This document shows positions 49,401 to 60,804 of a DNA stretch of 64,000 bases, piece after piece. Source of the DNA: Oreocharis arfaki. Taxonomy: Eukaryota > Chordata > Aves > Passeriformes > Paramythiidae. The position numbers were made by a program, and so were the translations under genes. How positions within the stretch are numbered: position 1 is the stretch's first letter; each line of letters opens with the position of its first letter. The notes beneath the pieces were generated by a model. It was not told the origin of the DNA. It searched no databases and was given only the letters and a program-made list of their open reading frames with translations. The DNA is taken from the NCBI GenBank assembly GCA_013398015.1, contig VZRR01012437.1, positions 187,804 to 251,803 of the forward strand. Reading direction: 5' to 3'.

Positions 49401-52400
49401 TATCCTCAGCCCACTCCAAAACAAGGATTTTTATGCTGGGATGTCATTTTACTAGAGTAAGAGCATTGAGCCTACTGTTCATGAAAGTTCTTAGGAGAAG
49501 TTGTATTTTGGATAGACATCCTGACAGCAGTGAATGAAAGGAACTAACACTGAGCAGCTGTGCCAATTAACAGCATGAGCCTCCCCAGACGCCTTGCTCA
49601 ATACTCAGCAGGATGATTTATTTGAAGGTGCAGTACGTACTTATTAAAACTGTGACAAGTTTCAACACAACAAGTTAAAATTCATGGAAAGGCTAAAAGC
49701 ATCACCAAAGAAGAATGTAGTTCTCAACTTTTTTTCCCTCTCATGATAATATATTTTGAATCAAAACAGCGAAACACTGTTGCAACTTGTAGCTGGCTTC
49801 CCAAGTGCACCTGAAGACTTGTGGCTCCTGCAGAATAACTCTGCTCCTCGTCCATGTCTAGGATGAAGGGAGTGAAGACTGATAGTACAAAATTAGGTGT
49901 GCACTGCCTGCTAAGACTATTTTCCAGAAACGTCTGCTTGCTACAATTCCCTGGGCTTCTGAAACTGTAGGAAGGGGGTTCTAATATGCTGAATGGATCT
50001 GATAATAAACTGATGTAGGATTTGTGCACTTTTAATGTATACTACATTTAAGTAATTCAGAATGCTTTTTCTGAAAGAGAACAGTATTTTGTATTTGCCA
50101 CAATCAATTACATTTTGTTAAAGATAGCGTGAATGGTGGGTAATGAAAACTGAGTAAATTCTAGGGAACTCTGTATTAAAGAGTAACATTGCTACTCTTC
50201 CATTAAAAAGAAAAAAAATAGAAATTGCTCAATAGACTCAGAGAATTTTCTTGCTTTTATGAGCGGAAGGCTATAGATCTGAAAAAAAGTAAGTGATTAT
50301 CTAGGAGTTGGTTTTCTAATACATAAATTCTCAAGAATCTCTTACTAAATGCAGTATCAATTGCTATTACAATGCCTCAACTGTAGATTACCAGGGTAAA
50401 ACTTGCAGAACTGACAGAAATATGGGACTGTAGGATGTGCTGATTGAAATGTAGAGACAAAACCAGCTCCCTTTATACACACACACACAAAGAAAACCCT
50501 CTGAACTGAGAATATACTTTTTTTCCAGAGGAATTAATTAGTGCACAGAGTTTTTGTACTGTAAGACTAGTATAGAGTCCTTAGCAAATCGTTCTGATTA
50601 GAGGTACTGCAGGAGGCTTTGATTGCTAGCAGAACTTTCTTGCCATTGCTGAAACTCTCCATTTCCTTTTATGGGGATGAAAAAAGAGGCTTTGGAAAGG
50701 CCTTCTTGGACTTTTTGTTGCTAACATGAGGTATTTTTCCAGACCTTAATGGTATTTGCTTGCGCAGTATTTCAAAGCATTAATGTAAAAAGAATATACA
50801 GAAATATTACAAGGAAACATAAAACCCCCGTTTTTCCTAAAAATTAGTCACTCAGAGGACATTTTCACCTTTGGAGAACATTCTGGGAAGCTAGTACATT
50901 CAGTCCATGTAAAGGAAGCAGAAGCTGCTATTATCTGAAGGTTCATGTCAATATGACACTGAAGTGGTCTCAGGTTCCTTCAGGTTAATGGAAAAATTGA
51001 TTCTCTGTCTGTCCTCAGAAGCAAGGATGAAAGGATGGTGCCTTCTTGTGGAACAGTAACAAGTTTTGTTGTATGTTCTCTGGTAGAAAACATTTTCTGG
51101 TTTGTTTCCATGGGACTTGTTTATTTCTGAGTTCTCCATCCATTGTAAATAACCTCATCCCAAGAAGTTCTGTTTTCTGACTTTTGTGGTTGTTTCATTA
51201 GGTCTGTTTTCTTTTTTTTCCCTTCTTCATATGGGGAAAGAACTAAAATCAGAAGCATTTTTCATTAAGAATGATTATACTCAGAATCAACCAGATGATT
51301 TAGTATGCCCTTATATCATGGTTTCAATTGAAAAATGAAAAGAAGAATTGCTGAGCTTGTCTGAATGTCTATACTTTGGTTGACCCCTTTTCATTTTCCA
51401 AAACCATAAAGATGTCCCACTACAATAGTCATAAATTGTCAGTTTGATAATATCAAGGAAAAATATGCCAGATCTTTTTCACGTTTGTTGATGCTGTTAT
51501 GTCCTTTTCTAGGAAGTACTGAAGATCAGCAGTCTGAGGGATGTTTTTAAAAATATCTGGCTTTTTACTCCTTCTTGAGCTTGTGTTCATCTTAAAACTC
51601 AGTAGAAGATAACAGACAGAAAAAGTGCTGAACCTAAAGTGAAATAAAGATTGGAGCGATCCTGCAAACAGAATAGCTATGTGTGAAGGAAATGGTCCTT
51701 CATGGCCCCATTTAAACTCCAGCTTCTTTGATGTGATTCTAGGAAAATTCAGAAAGAGCTAAACATTGCTTGTTTTCTGCACTACAACTGAGAAAGTGCC
51801 ATGTTTCGGTTATACAACTGTCTAGACACAAAAATCCCTGTTCCAATATCCCACTTCTTCCACCCTCAGAACAGAACAGCACAACACTCCATGCTGTTGT
51901 TTTGCACCTAACAGAGCCCAAATCGACTAGGGCATTATAAATCTTTCAGTGCCCCAAAATACTACAATATTCGAGCACATGAGGTTATTCAGTGCACGGA
52001 TAGAGGATAGCACGGTCATACACCATTCCATACTAATTTCTGCTGCACTCTTGGTGCCAAGTGAGACTTTTTAATTAGTCCCTGGAGTAGCAGTGGCTGT
52101 GAGTTTATGTAGATGCAGTTAAGTTCCCAGTACTAACCAGCAGAAAAGATGTCCTTTTCCACAATCTACTGCAGGGGCTTTTAGCATAGGGAAGGTAAGT
52201 GTATCTGATCCTGTTGAATTTGACCCTTGTCTTGTTAGCCTTACTGCTCTTTCACAGCCAGGTATAGGACACCATTTAATAGCAGGGTTATTTTCAACAA
52301 AGGCCTGTGGGGGAAAAAAAGAAAAAAAGGAAAATATTTTACCACCTAAGATGAGATTTCATCCTTGCTATAAAACAATCTGTATTCCTAATCTGCCTTT

Positions 52401-55400
52401 GAAGTAACAAAGCCAAAAACTGTAAGGACAGTCTTGTAGCTACAAGGACAGACTTTTAAATACAGTTATGGAAAGGGAATCATTTAATGTCCACTTTTTT
52501 TTTTTCAGTAACAACAGTACTTCAGACTTACACTAAGAATGAAATTACTTACATTCCAAACAAAATGTTCAATCTCTGCAAGTTAATTCCTTTGTGATGT
52601 GGCTTACAGTAAACTTCTACTATATACACACTGGCAATACACTTATTTACAGAACTGATTCTTTCAGTTGGAAAGAATGAAAACCTTACTGATTAAACAA
52701 AAATCCCACAATAAACCAGAAAGCAGAACCAGACTAACTCAGTAATTTATTTCCCATCTTTTTTGGTTAATTTAACAGGCGTTCTTTGGTAAAAACTGTA
52801 TCTAAAAAATGAGGATAAACAAGGAACTTCCAGTACTTTGCTTCAAACCTATGCTGATCACCAGTCACTTGAAATAAAAGATGCTAAAGATGAGTCAGAT
52901 CTGGTAATTTAATTTGCATCTTACTGTGTATTAAAGAGACTTGTTGCAGAGAAAGCACTGTACTGTAAAGGGAAAAAAATATTTTTCTACTTCTGCCCTG
53001 CCACCACTGATAATGTAGCACATTTCTCAAAGACTAGTTCATTAATACACTAGTATAAAAGAAAAAGCTGAATTAAAAGATTGCTTTTAAAAACAAATTG
53101 CAATGATGAAAACAAATACATTAAAAAACCCAGGAAAACCAAATCAAGCCTTTCCTACTCCTCTTCGCATACACAGCAATCATGTCAGGCATTGTACTAG
53201 TAATTTTTTTAAAAGGATACGAGTACTGTTTCCGAATGCAGTAAAAATAGTCTGAAAACTTTAAAAATTTCAGATGGCAAACACAAACAACTCTGATTGA
53301 TTAAAACCTTCATATCACCTGTTACAAAAATAAGTTTGATCAAATGATTTTATTAATACTGCATTAGGTAACATACTATGGAAACATGGCATTTCTGCTT
53401 AAGGAATACATAAAATGTTCTTTCTTTTTTTCTCTGTGGTATAGCAAGCATTGATATTATGCTGTATAAGAGCCAATACATATTTGTATGTATTTGTTTA
53501 TTAATTGCTACTTGGAAAGTTACAGATATATTGCAGCATTTCATACAGAAGCTTTGAGTTACTTTTTGTAAAATGAAATAAGAGTTCAAGAGTACAAGAA
53601 CAGTTTGATAATTTACCTTAATGTCAAATTGAAGGTATCTCTTGTCCATCTCCTTGGAAACCACACTTTCTATGATGTCTACAGGCACAAGCTGGAAACA
53701 ATCATATGCTGGGCAAAAAATGTTGTGAGCTTCACCCTCCTGAATTTTCAGATTCAAAAATCTGCCAGAATTTTGTCAGTCAGTATTTGTGAATAAAAAG
53801 TAGAAGTTAAAAGGCTGTTGAGTACTTTACACTATGTTCACAAATATTCACAATGATCACTTTTTAAACAGAGAATAAGAACTATGTCTTTCTGCTCAAA
53901 AGAGCTACAAATTTGATGAACAGCATAATTTAAAAAAAAGAACACTGCCATGGTTCAAATGTGAGCACCATCAGCAATATTTAGCCCTATATTTGTGGTT
54001 TCCATCCTTGCCATTTATCACACAGCTCTGCAATGTTTAATTAAACTGAGCATTACTTCTACCTTAATTCAGAAACAGAACATGTAAGTGTAATTAATCC
54101 AGGAAATAATTAATTTAATATGCAATTAATTTCTACAACTGTGCTAATAAAACCAGGTCTGATCTTGGACACAAATGTCTAAATGGTGACCTTTTTAGTC
54201 CCCGACCACCAGAATGCAAGGCAGAACAAGCTCAAAAATCTGCTGAAAGCTGGACTTTACCAGTTGTTTACTTTCAAAGTGGTAACAGACTTACTAATCT
54301 GTCATCAAGGATGATTCCATTCTAACTTTAATCATCTAAAAGACAGGTAGGTACTTATTCTAAGATAGTCACCTGAGATCCTTTAACAGTTAAGGTAGAG
54401 ATACTTGTCAATTCATCCCATCTTAGATTCATATCTTAGGAGTTGGATAACTCACTCCTGGCTGTGCTCCCAAGTGACTTAGAAATGACTGGCTCAGAAA
54501 GATGAATTCCACCCTAGATGTGCCACCACAAACGCTTGCCATTGAACTGTGGCTCTGAGCCTGTGGCTCTGAGCTGGACCCTGAGTCCTGCGCAAAGGAC
54601 ACACAGTCCAGCAGCCAAATTAGAAGCACCACGTCAAACCAGCGATCTCTTGGTAACCCCTACATCCTGCCCAGGGATTTGCAAGGCAAGAGGAGCACGA
54701 GTAACAATTTTCTTGCCACTGAAAAGAACTGCCTTTGGAAAGCTCATATGGAGAAAAAGCTCCTCCTTAGCATGCGGCCAATGAGTTCATACAAACGGGG
54801 CTGATCTGCAGTAGGAACAACTGTGCTGAAATGATGCTGTAACAAGACACTACAGGGGTACAGATCAAGTAGTACAATCTCCTGAATGGGGACACAGATT
54901 AATACAAAGCACTGCATACAGATATAATTATTCCTGGGAAAGATGATTAATATTTATACTACCATAATTATCCACGTCTGAGATTTTCGCAAGTGTGACT
55001 ACTGACCTATGCAGTAACAAGTGCACTAGACTAATAAGACTTCTAAGTGAAATCTACCCCTCAGTTATAAACCCTCAACATAACGAAAGCATTTTAATTG
55101 CTTTTCTGATTGGAAATGGATTCACAATGCCTAGGTTTAGTGTGCTGAACTCAGAGATGGAATTAAGCATGTGCTTAATTTGGAAAGTGTAAAGCCCAAT
55201 GCTGCCAACACCACACACACAGAGAACAAATCAAGAGTAGGCTTATCTATTTACACACAAGCTTAAAACATTTTCTTAATGGTTTTGCTGAGTCAGAACC
55301 AAAACAAACATTACATAAGCCTAAACCAGTTGGTAACAGTTGTTTGAGTGACAGCTAGAATATTTGATAGGTGCAAACCAGCAACTCTTTGAAACCCAAA

Positions 55401-58400
55401 TAGTACTTTAACATTAGCTGTTTATGGTCTCTGTCCTTTCCTCTTCAAAATGGCAATTATGAAAGTTTCTCAAATGATAGAAAAGTACAAATACTCACGC
55501 CTCCCAGCATGCTCTGCAGAAGTCATGTCCACAAGGCATATCCACTGGGTCTTCAAACACAGAAATATTACACATGCAAATGTCACACTGTAGATGAAAA
55601 AAATACTTCTGATTAAGAAATACCCTAAAGCTTTTTGTATTGTTAGCAGAATGAGTTATGTTGGAAAATCTCAGCAAAAATTTAAAGCGCTCAGTAGGGG
55701 AAAAAAAATCTAAGTGTATCCAGAAAAAAACAGTTATTTAAGCTATAGGAATAGGAAGGATTGGGTATCTCTGTTTCTATAACTCCTTATCCAAAGAGAA
55801 TATTTTGGGCTGCTTTTTGTAGTGTCCCTGAGCTCAGGAAGTGCTTCACCCTGCAGAGTGCTGGAATCTCAGAATTAGAGTTCTAGGTACAAAAGGGAGC
55901 TGCATTTTTCATCAGCTTCACTGACAGCCAGAAATGAGTTTGGAGATGATAGAGGCTAAAGAAAATGTTTAGTGTCTCACACAGTCAGGACTAAATCAAG
56001 GTGGAACAGTTTAAGTGTGCAGCACCAGAAAATATTTTAAGTAATAACCTACATATATATTATTTTTCTGAAAAGACTTTGAGGCTTTTGATCAAAATGA
56101 AGAATAAGTTACAAATACTCCAACAGAAGATATAATTGCTGAATTTTACAGAAGTAGGTACTAAAGAAAAACTAACAGTGAATACTGAGACCCTTACTCA
56201 GAAATAGTTAAAGAGTAGGGATGAAAATACTGCTTATGGTTATGTGTAGAAATAAATACTAATGTTCTTCAAGAAATACAGCAGGATTTTTCTTTTAATT
56301 GAAACAAAGGCACCGTGAAAACGTATTTCAACTTTCAATGCATTAGGTATTATACACACATAGGATATTTTCAGAAAGTTAGCCTGTGGTATGCCACTTA
56401 AAAGCACTTCTATTACAAACAAAACAAAATCAAACAAAAAAAAAAGGCCTTTAAAGTGTAAAAGTCAGTGAAGATATGTATTGTTGCTTCAGTCATTTAA
56501 CATTACTGTCTTGCCAAAATTAAATATTTTAAAAGTTGACAATGCATTAAAAATCATCTCTATTAAATTTATGTGAGCTGTAAATTTTGTTTAAAATGTA
56601 TCTTTAAAGTAAGAAATTTAATGAAGCCCTGAGTTCAAAACATCACGTTAAAACATTTACTAGAACTGTTTATAAAAGAGGATGCAAATGCAAAACATGT
56701 AAAGGAGCTTTATACCCTGCAGTTTCATTTTATCTATTCATTTTAGTTTTTATTTTCCTGGCAAAATGAGATTTGATAGTTCAGATAAGATCCCTAAACG
56801 AACAGAAATACTAAACGTGTAACTCTGGATTTGGATTTAGATGCACTAGATCTGTAATGGCAGTCACTATCCAAACCTGCATTCCTGGCTTAAGGACCAT
56901 CGATGAGAAACAAAACACGCAATGTAAAGCTGAAGACATATAATCTTCTGTTCAACATTTTAATTAGGATAGTTATTCACAGACAATATTTAACTGCTAA
57001 TGTAAATAAATGCACAGTAACAATGTACCTTCTATATAGCTTCTTTTACAGCACTTTACAATTAAAGAAATAAAATGCTTCTATGCAGGAATGGAAAATC
57101 TTAATTTTAATATGAGATCTAGGGATGATCCATTTGCAAGACTGCATGTAATATTCTGAAAAAATGCTTAGATCATGGAGCAAAAGTTTTATAATGTTGC
57201 AGCTGTGGATTATTAAAAAGAGAACTCTGTCTTCCAAAAGAGCCAACACTGATTTTAATGAAAGGCGCTTTCATATTTCAAATTTGCAATAGCTTTGTAA
57301 ACCGCTTGAAGCAGCCCACACATAGTAAAAGTAATTACAAGCTTACAGTACACTAGTGGGCTGACATTTCAAAATGCAGACAAAGACAATTCTGTTTTCT
57401 AAAGAAAAAATTTTCAAAAGGCAGGGTTCACGGAACTGAGTACATTCGGGGAAATGGATACAATGAAAGTGAACATCTTGATAAGGATGAGACGAGAAGT
57501 TCAGAAGAGCCAAATGCACTGATGTGACTGTAGCTGTCTAAAATGAGAGCTTGAGAGTGACAGCCAAGGTAAAACCAGAATTGTTTATATCTGCCAGATG
57601 CTCAACTGTTTTATCATACAGAATGTTTAAGGTGTCAAATTCTCTGTTCACCACTTTTGGAAAGAGAAACACTTTATACTTTTACAAAGGTATTTTTGGC
57701 AGCTCCCCTGTCTACACAGGTGCACTGTGTTTAGAAATCAGCTCTTTTGCCATGCTGGTTTAAGATCTATTTATAAATTTACCACAGCTGTCTCCATGTC
57801 TCCTGGTGAGGGGCTGATTTCATCAGGGGAAGTGACAGAAGAGCGAGTAGTGCGTGGAGTCCGTGGAGAAGGGAGCGTGTCCCACGCGTTGTATCCGCTG
57901 GGAGGGGGCGTTGGCATCTGAACCCCTGAACGCTGGCAGCAATTCTCCGGGTTACACATCCAGGCTTCAAGTAACTTCTCCCTGTCCCAGTCTTGAAGAA
58001 ATATAGAGATACAGGAAATTATGTACCTGACAATGTTTAAAATATATTTTGTAACTGTACCCTCAAAAGAATGTATTAACACTAAACAAAAAATTTAAAA
58101 AATAGATAAGTATAATAAAGTGTGAGTGAATGGAACTTTAGACATTGCATTTTAGAGAACATATTCCAAGATAATACAAAATGCAATGCATTTTTGTAAA
58201 TAATTGCATCACAAGCATCTCCTTTCCCTGTAGTATCAGTCTTAAAATTCTTTTTGTTATTTATTTACAGCAACTGTAGTAGCTAGAAGACTCAATTGAA
58301 AACCAGGACTGCACTGACTTTCACAGACAGATGAAAAAATACCAGCCCTCATCACTGAATTTTTATTATTTTCCTTTCTATGAAAAAAAGTAATTGTTTA

Positions 58401-60804
58401 ATATCAACACAATTTTATCTGTTGTGTGTGGGGTATTTTTTTTCAATGAAGCCAGGAAATGAAGGAATAAGACTAAGATCCAACTGGATTACAAAAAGAT
58501 TTGCGACCTAATGGGTTTCCAGTCTTTATATGTATGCATATAAGTGATTTGTTCCGGGGGGGGGGGAATCCCATGTAAATGGAAAGAAAATTTCATATAT
58601 TCTCACTACATTTTATTCTATAATTAAGTGTTAGTGAATCTTTTACTTCTATTCATAATTAACATGTTACTAAATGGATCCACTGTGTTCTCTTTACTAA
58701 CTTATGAATTTTAGTAAAACACAAGGCAGTTATATTTGTTGAATTGCTTCTTTTTTATCCTGCAATCTACTGCTGTATAATGAACTAAAAGAGAAACATT
58801 GTTGAAAAAACACTTGTGGAAAAACTGTAAAGTTATCTGTTTTCGTGACATAACTTTTTTTTAATCTTGGCTCTAATCCTACATACTTCTGTCTCTCAAT
58901 TAAAAGAAAAAAAGAAAAATACACTCTTAATTCTTAAAACCTGTATCAATAAACTGATATACTTGTAAAACGAAAGAAAGCAAAATCTGCTGGATTAAAT
59001 ATTATATACCCATAAACTATTAAACTTAGCATATAAGAATGATCTTCCCAAGAATTGAAAACATGCTTTTCATACCTTGTGTGAATTAAGTCAGGATTTC
59101 ACATTATTCTTTTGTGAATTTCAAGATTTAATGCAAGAATTACAATTTGTCATTTGATGTCAATTATCTAAACCTCTCTAAATACCTGAGTTATTCCATT
59201 TACTAAGCTGAACCAATACAGCTACAGGCAAAATAGCTGGCTTTCTCATAACTTGCTAATTGTCTGTGCTTCTTTCTGTGCACTGGCCAATTGCATTAAG
59301 TTACCAGAACGTCACTAAGGCAACATCAGTAGAATGACCTTTCCAACACAGACTGATCTCTTCTCAATGTTCAATTCCTGCTTGCTAGATGCTGGCAGAC
59401 ATTTCTCCACAGTTTACATCAACCTCACTGATTTTCAACTAATTGCAGACTGAGCTGAGAGTTTGAAGAGTATTGCCATAATTTTCCTCTTCAAAATATC
59501 TGCACAGGTTATGGAGCCTACTCAGTCAAGTATTTATAATTTTTAGCCTTAATGAGCCTTCTCTGGGAATACAACATAGCACTCAAATATTGCACATATT
59601 ATACATACAATATAAGAATTAAACAAAGAATCAACATTAAAAAAAAAAGGCAAGGACTGTGCCTTAAATATCATCAAAATGGCACAAGTTCATGTTTACT
59701 TAATTCAATGTTAATTCACAAATACCAGCTATGGACAACAATGCAAAAGAGATGAATTTCAGGTACCACAACTCCTCATGAAAGTGTACCAAAAGCTGTG
59801 GGTTTAAAGTAATTTCATTTTTCCCTATCTCACTGATTTTCACAAGAAGCTCACAAAAATAATAGGGTATGAAAGCTTAATCCAGCAACACAGCGATGAG
59901 CACGCAAACAATTAACTGCCTGAGTAGTTCCTTTGGCATAAAGTAACAATGCAGATACTTCACTAAGCATAAGTTTTGAATCATTGAATCAAAGCCTAAA
60001 GCTTACATCGAGTTTCAGAGATACTTGTGTCTGGAGCAAACACACTGAATTCAGTATATCCCTTTCCTGACAACCCCAGTTTAACTTGAACAAGAGTACA
60101 GACTTATTTCATTGAAAATAAACTAGTTATAAATATGCACATGGAAAAGCATGCCCTGTATTCAAAGTGTAACTACAAAAAAATCCTTCAAAGGACATAC
60201 ACTCATTTAATTTAAACCCCAAGGCAATTTCCAACCACTTACTACAGTGGTCAGACTGCTTTTATTGCAACAATAAATAAATAAAAGCATTTTGATCCAG
60301 TTTTATACACAGATACATAGTGGCGAAAACCAATCGTCTGACAAAATAGGTTTGATGAATTTGACTTTTTTGACATATAAAACCATGGAAGTTTTACTCC
60401 TGCGTCTCTCACCAAAATAGGGCAGTTCTGTTTTTCCACACAGCTTAAGTTAAACTGTCTTCCATTATAATTCCTAGTTTGAATCACTTTCCTATCAGCT
60501 TCTCTGTCTGCCTCAATGCTTTTTGACATACTGCAGCTGTACTTCTTTCTGAAGTACTGTGTGGTCTGTTTCCTGCTATTTGACTAACCACTACTTCTCT
60601 TCTACTTGGAAATAAAATGCAAACATAAAACTGTGGTTTTGAATTTGCTGAAAGCAGTTTCTTTAGACTTTAAGGTTTGGGGTTACCATGTGCCCGAAGT
60701 AGAGCTTCTGCAGTAAAGAGCGGGGCTTGAAGCATGTCAGCAGATTCCACGATCAGCATATCCTTAAGCCTTCGCAAGTCTTGAAGTCTTAGCCCCTCAT
60801 ATGG
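33713..60804 (-). CDS. ANKIB1: ANKIB1, ankyrin repeat and IBR domain RBR-type E3 ubiquitin ligase (3' 16 exons)
   Basis: ANKIB1 is an Ariadne-type RING-between-RING E3, which takes ubiquitin from an E2 onto its own RING2 cysteine and passes it to substrate. The sixteen exons listed separately have agreeing phases and encode 870 residues of a family of about 1090; the stop is TGA at 33713-33715. In order: a helical region (residues 1-60); a Pro/Thr/Ser linker; RING1 with CDIC and [10 protein letters not shown] (110-137); IBR with [19 protein letters not shown] and CDC; RING2 with [22 protein letters not shown]; an Ariadne-like helical domain; an Arg-rich segment; a ubiquitin-interacting motif ([17 protein letters not shown]); and an acidic Ser-rich tail ending HVHLV. 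The catalytic Cys is TGC at 46739-46741. The N-terminal ankyrin exons lie beyond the right edge. All zinc-binding motifs look intact. Confidence 0.97.
34806..34939 (-). CDS. ANKIB1: ANKIB1 exon, 15th in window
   Basis: It encodes [20 protein letters not shown] to [10 protein letters not shown]. There are two candidate acceptors: CAAACAG ending at 34940 and ACTCAG a few bases on. Only the first keeps the phase left by the preceding exon, so it was chosen. The donor is CAG|GTATCT. Confidence 0.93.
36560..36671 (-). CDS. ANKIB1: ANKIB1 exon, 14th in window (Arg-rich)
   Basis: It encodes [20 protein letters not shown] and then [17 protein letters not shown]. The basic cluster is conserved with the human gene as I recall. 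The acceptor is TTTATGCAG and the donor is TTAG|GTACGG. Confidence 0.95.
39862..39913 (-). CDS. ANKIB1: ANKIB1 exon, 13th in window
   Basis: This 52-base exon completes a Ser codon and encodes [17 protein letters not shown], identical to the human segment I recall. The acceptor is TTTTACAG and the donor is GAG|GTAAAC. Confidence 0.96.
40462..40640 (-). CDS. ANKIB1: ANKIB1 exon, 12th in window
   Basis: It encodes [20 protein letters not shown] through [20 protein letters not shown] to PEAPRR, a helical part of the Ariadne-like region. The acceptor is CTATTGCAG. The donor is GCAG|GTAATC, splitting a Ser codon. Confidence 0.96.
41226..41371 (-). CDS. ANKIB1: ANKIB1 exon, 11th in window
   Basis: It encodes [20 protein letters not shown], then [20 protein letters not shown] and KEIFELMQ, the core of the Ariadne-like domain. 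The acceptor is ATATTGCAG and the donor is CAG|GTAATA. Confidence 0.96.
41743..41809 (-). CDS. ANKIB1: ANKIB1 exon, 10th in window
   Basis: It encodes [20 protein letters not shown] and then SG plus one base, a coiled-coil-like helix. Human has KE where SG is found here, as I recall. The acceptor is CTTCTAG and the donor is A|GTAAGT. Confidence 0.93.
41901..41987 (-). CDS. ANKIB1: ANKIB1 exon, 9th in window
   Basis: It encodes 29 residues, [20 protein letters not shown] and FKNHELSYQ, a helix of the Ariadne-like domain that follows RING2. The exon is phase 0 at both ends, with acceptor TTTTTCAG and donor CAG|GTGTGG. Confidence 0.96.
42549..42683 (-). CDS. ANKIB1: ANKIB1 exon, 8th in window (end of RING2)
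   Basis: It encodes [20 protein letters not shown] through [20 protein letters not shown] to EMTVE. It supplies the last zinc ligands of RING2. The exon is phase 0 at both ends, with acceptor TTTCTGAAG and donor GAG|GTAACA. Confidence 0.96.
44190..44815 (+). mobile_element. CR1 LINE in ANKIB1 intron, with internal deletion
   Basis: It contains CR1 text from the end of the reverse transcriptase region (GGAAACTACAGCCTGTCAGGC; TTTTTGGACTTCAGCAAAAC) through the 3' end (TTGGGCCCTGGAACAGGCTC; TCCCCAGGGAAGTGTTC; GTTGGACTTGATGATCC) to the tail ATTCTATGGTTCTATGATC. It is far shorter than a continuous element should be between these points, so internal sequence is missing near 44455-44585. It lies antisense to ANKIB1. 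Confidence 0.88.
44952..45009. repeat. 29-base tandem duplication
   Basis: The motif GGTGGCAGTACAAATTAAGT at 44952 is followed 29 bases later by GGTGGCAGTACAAACTAAGT. This is a simple two-unit duplication in an ANKIB1 intron, next to the CR1 copy. Confidence 0.75.
46718..46848 (-). CDS. ANKIB1: ANKIB1 exon, 7th in window (catalytic RING2)
   Basis: It encodes [20 protein letters not shown], then [20 protein letters not shown] and CAK. The Cys of NEGC (46739-46741) is the thioester-forming residue by analogy with HHARI. The acceptor is CTCAAAAAG, weak next to the site, with a pyrimidine-rich stretch further upstream. The donor is AAG|GTAAGA. Confidence 0.96.
47020..47155. repeat. AT-rich, (TA)-containing low-complexity tract
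   Basis: About 135 bases are almost purely A/T with several short TATATA runs (for example TTTATATATATAAAATATT near 47028). The tract sits in the ANKIB1 intron about 170 bases from the catalytic RING2 exon. Confidence 0.7.
47863..47951 (-). CDS. ANKIB1: ANKIB1 exon, 6th in window (IBR end)
   Basis: It completes a Trp codon and encodes [20 protein letters not shown] and KISEMKPEE, with the final IBR zinc ligands. The acceptor is TTTTTCAG and the donor is GAAC|GTAAGA. Confidence 0.96.
49310..49353. repeat. Imperfect (TATCTA)n microsatellite
   Basis: Repeated ATATCTATATCTA-like units with point changes lie within an ANKIB1 intron. Confidence 0.65.
50478..50490. repeat. Short (CA)n run
   Basis: A run of about six CA units in an ANKIB1 intron, too short to be notable beyond marker use. 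Confidence 0.6.
52138..52304 (-). CDS. ANKIB1: ANKIB1 exon, 5th in window (IBR)
   Basis: It encodes [20 protein letters not shown] through [20 protein letters not shown] to [10 protein letters not shown] plus two bases of Trp. It carries the first IBR zinc ligands. The acceptor is CCCCCACAG and the donor is CTG|GTTAGT. Confidence 0.96.
53617..53761 (-). CDS. ANKIB1: ANKIB1 exon, 4th in window (RING1 to IBR)
   Basis: It encodes 48 residues from [20 protein letters not shown] to [10 protein letters not shown], including the last RING1 cysteines (FCPAYDC). The acceptor is TTCTGGCAG and the donor is AAG|GTAAAT. Confidence 0.96.
55499..55587 (-). CDS. ANKIB1: ANKIB1 exon, 3rd in window (RING1)
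   Basis: It encodes [20 protein letters not shown] and HDFCRACWE plus two bases. This is the E2-binding RING1, with its Cys/His ligands in the expected order. The acceptor is CATCTACAG and the donor is GC|GTGAGT. Confidence 0.96.
57783..57991 (-). CDS. ANKIB1: ANKIB1 exon, 2nd in window
   Basis: It encodes [20 protein letters not shown], then [20 protein letters not shown] and a Ser/Thr/Pro linker to [11 protein letters not shown]. The acceptor is TTCTTCAAG and the donor is GTG|GTAAAT. The linker is nearly identical to the human one I recall. Confidence 0.95.
58556..58566. repeat. Poly-G run, 11 bases
   Basis: Eleven consecutive G on the plus strand lie in the ANKIB1 intron upstream of the linker exon; in the pre-mRNA this is a C run. 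Length may be affected by sequencing error. Confidence 0.7.
60687..60804 (-). CDS. ANKIB1: ANKIB1 exon, 1st (most 5') in window
   Basis: It encodes [20 protein letters not shown], then [19 protein letters not shown] plus one base, the region between the ankyrin repeats and RING1. The acceptor is TTCTTAAAG and the donor is G|GTAACC. Confidence 0.95.
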
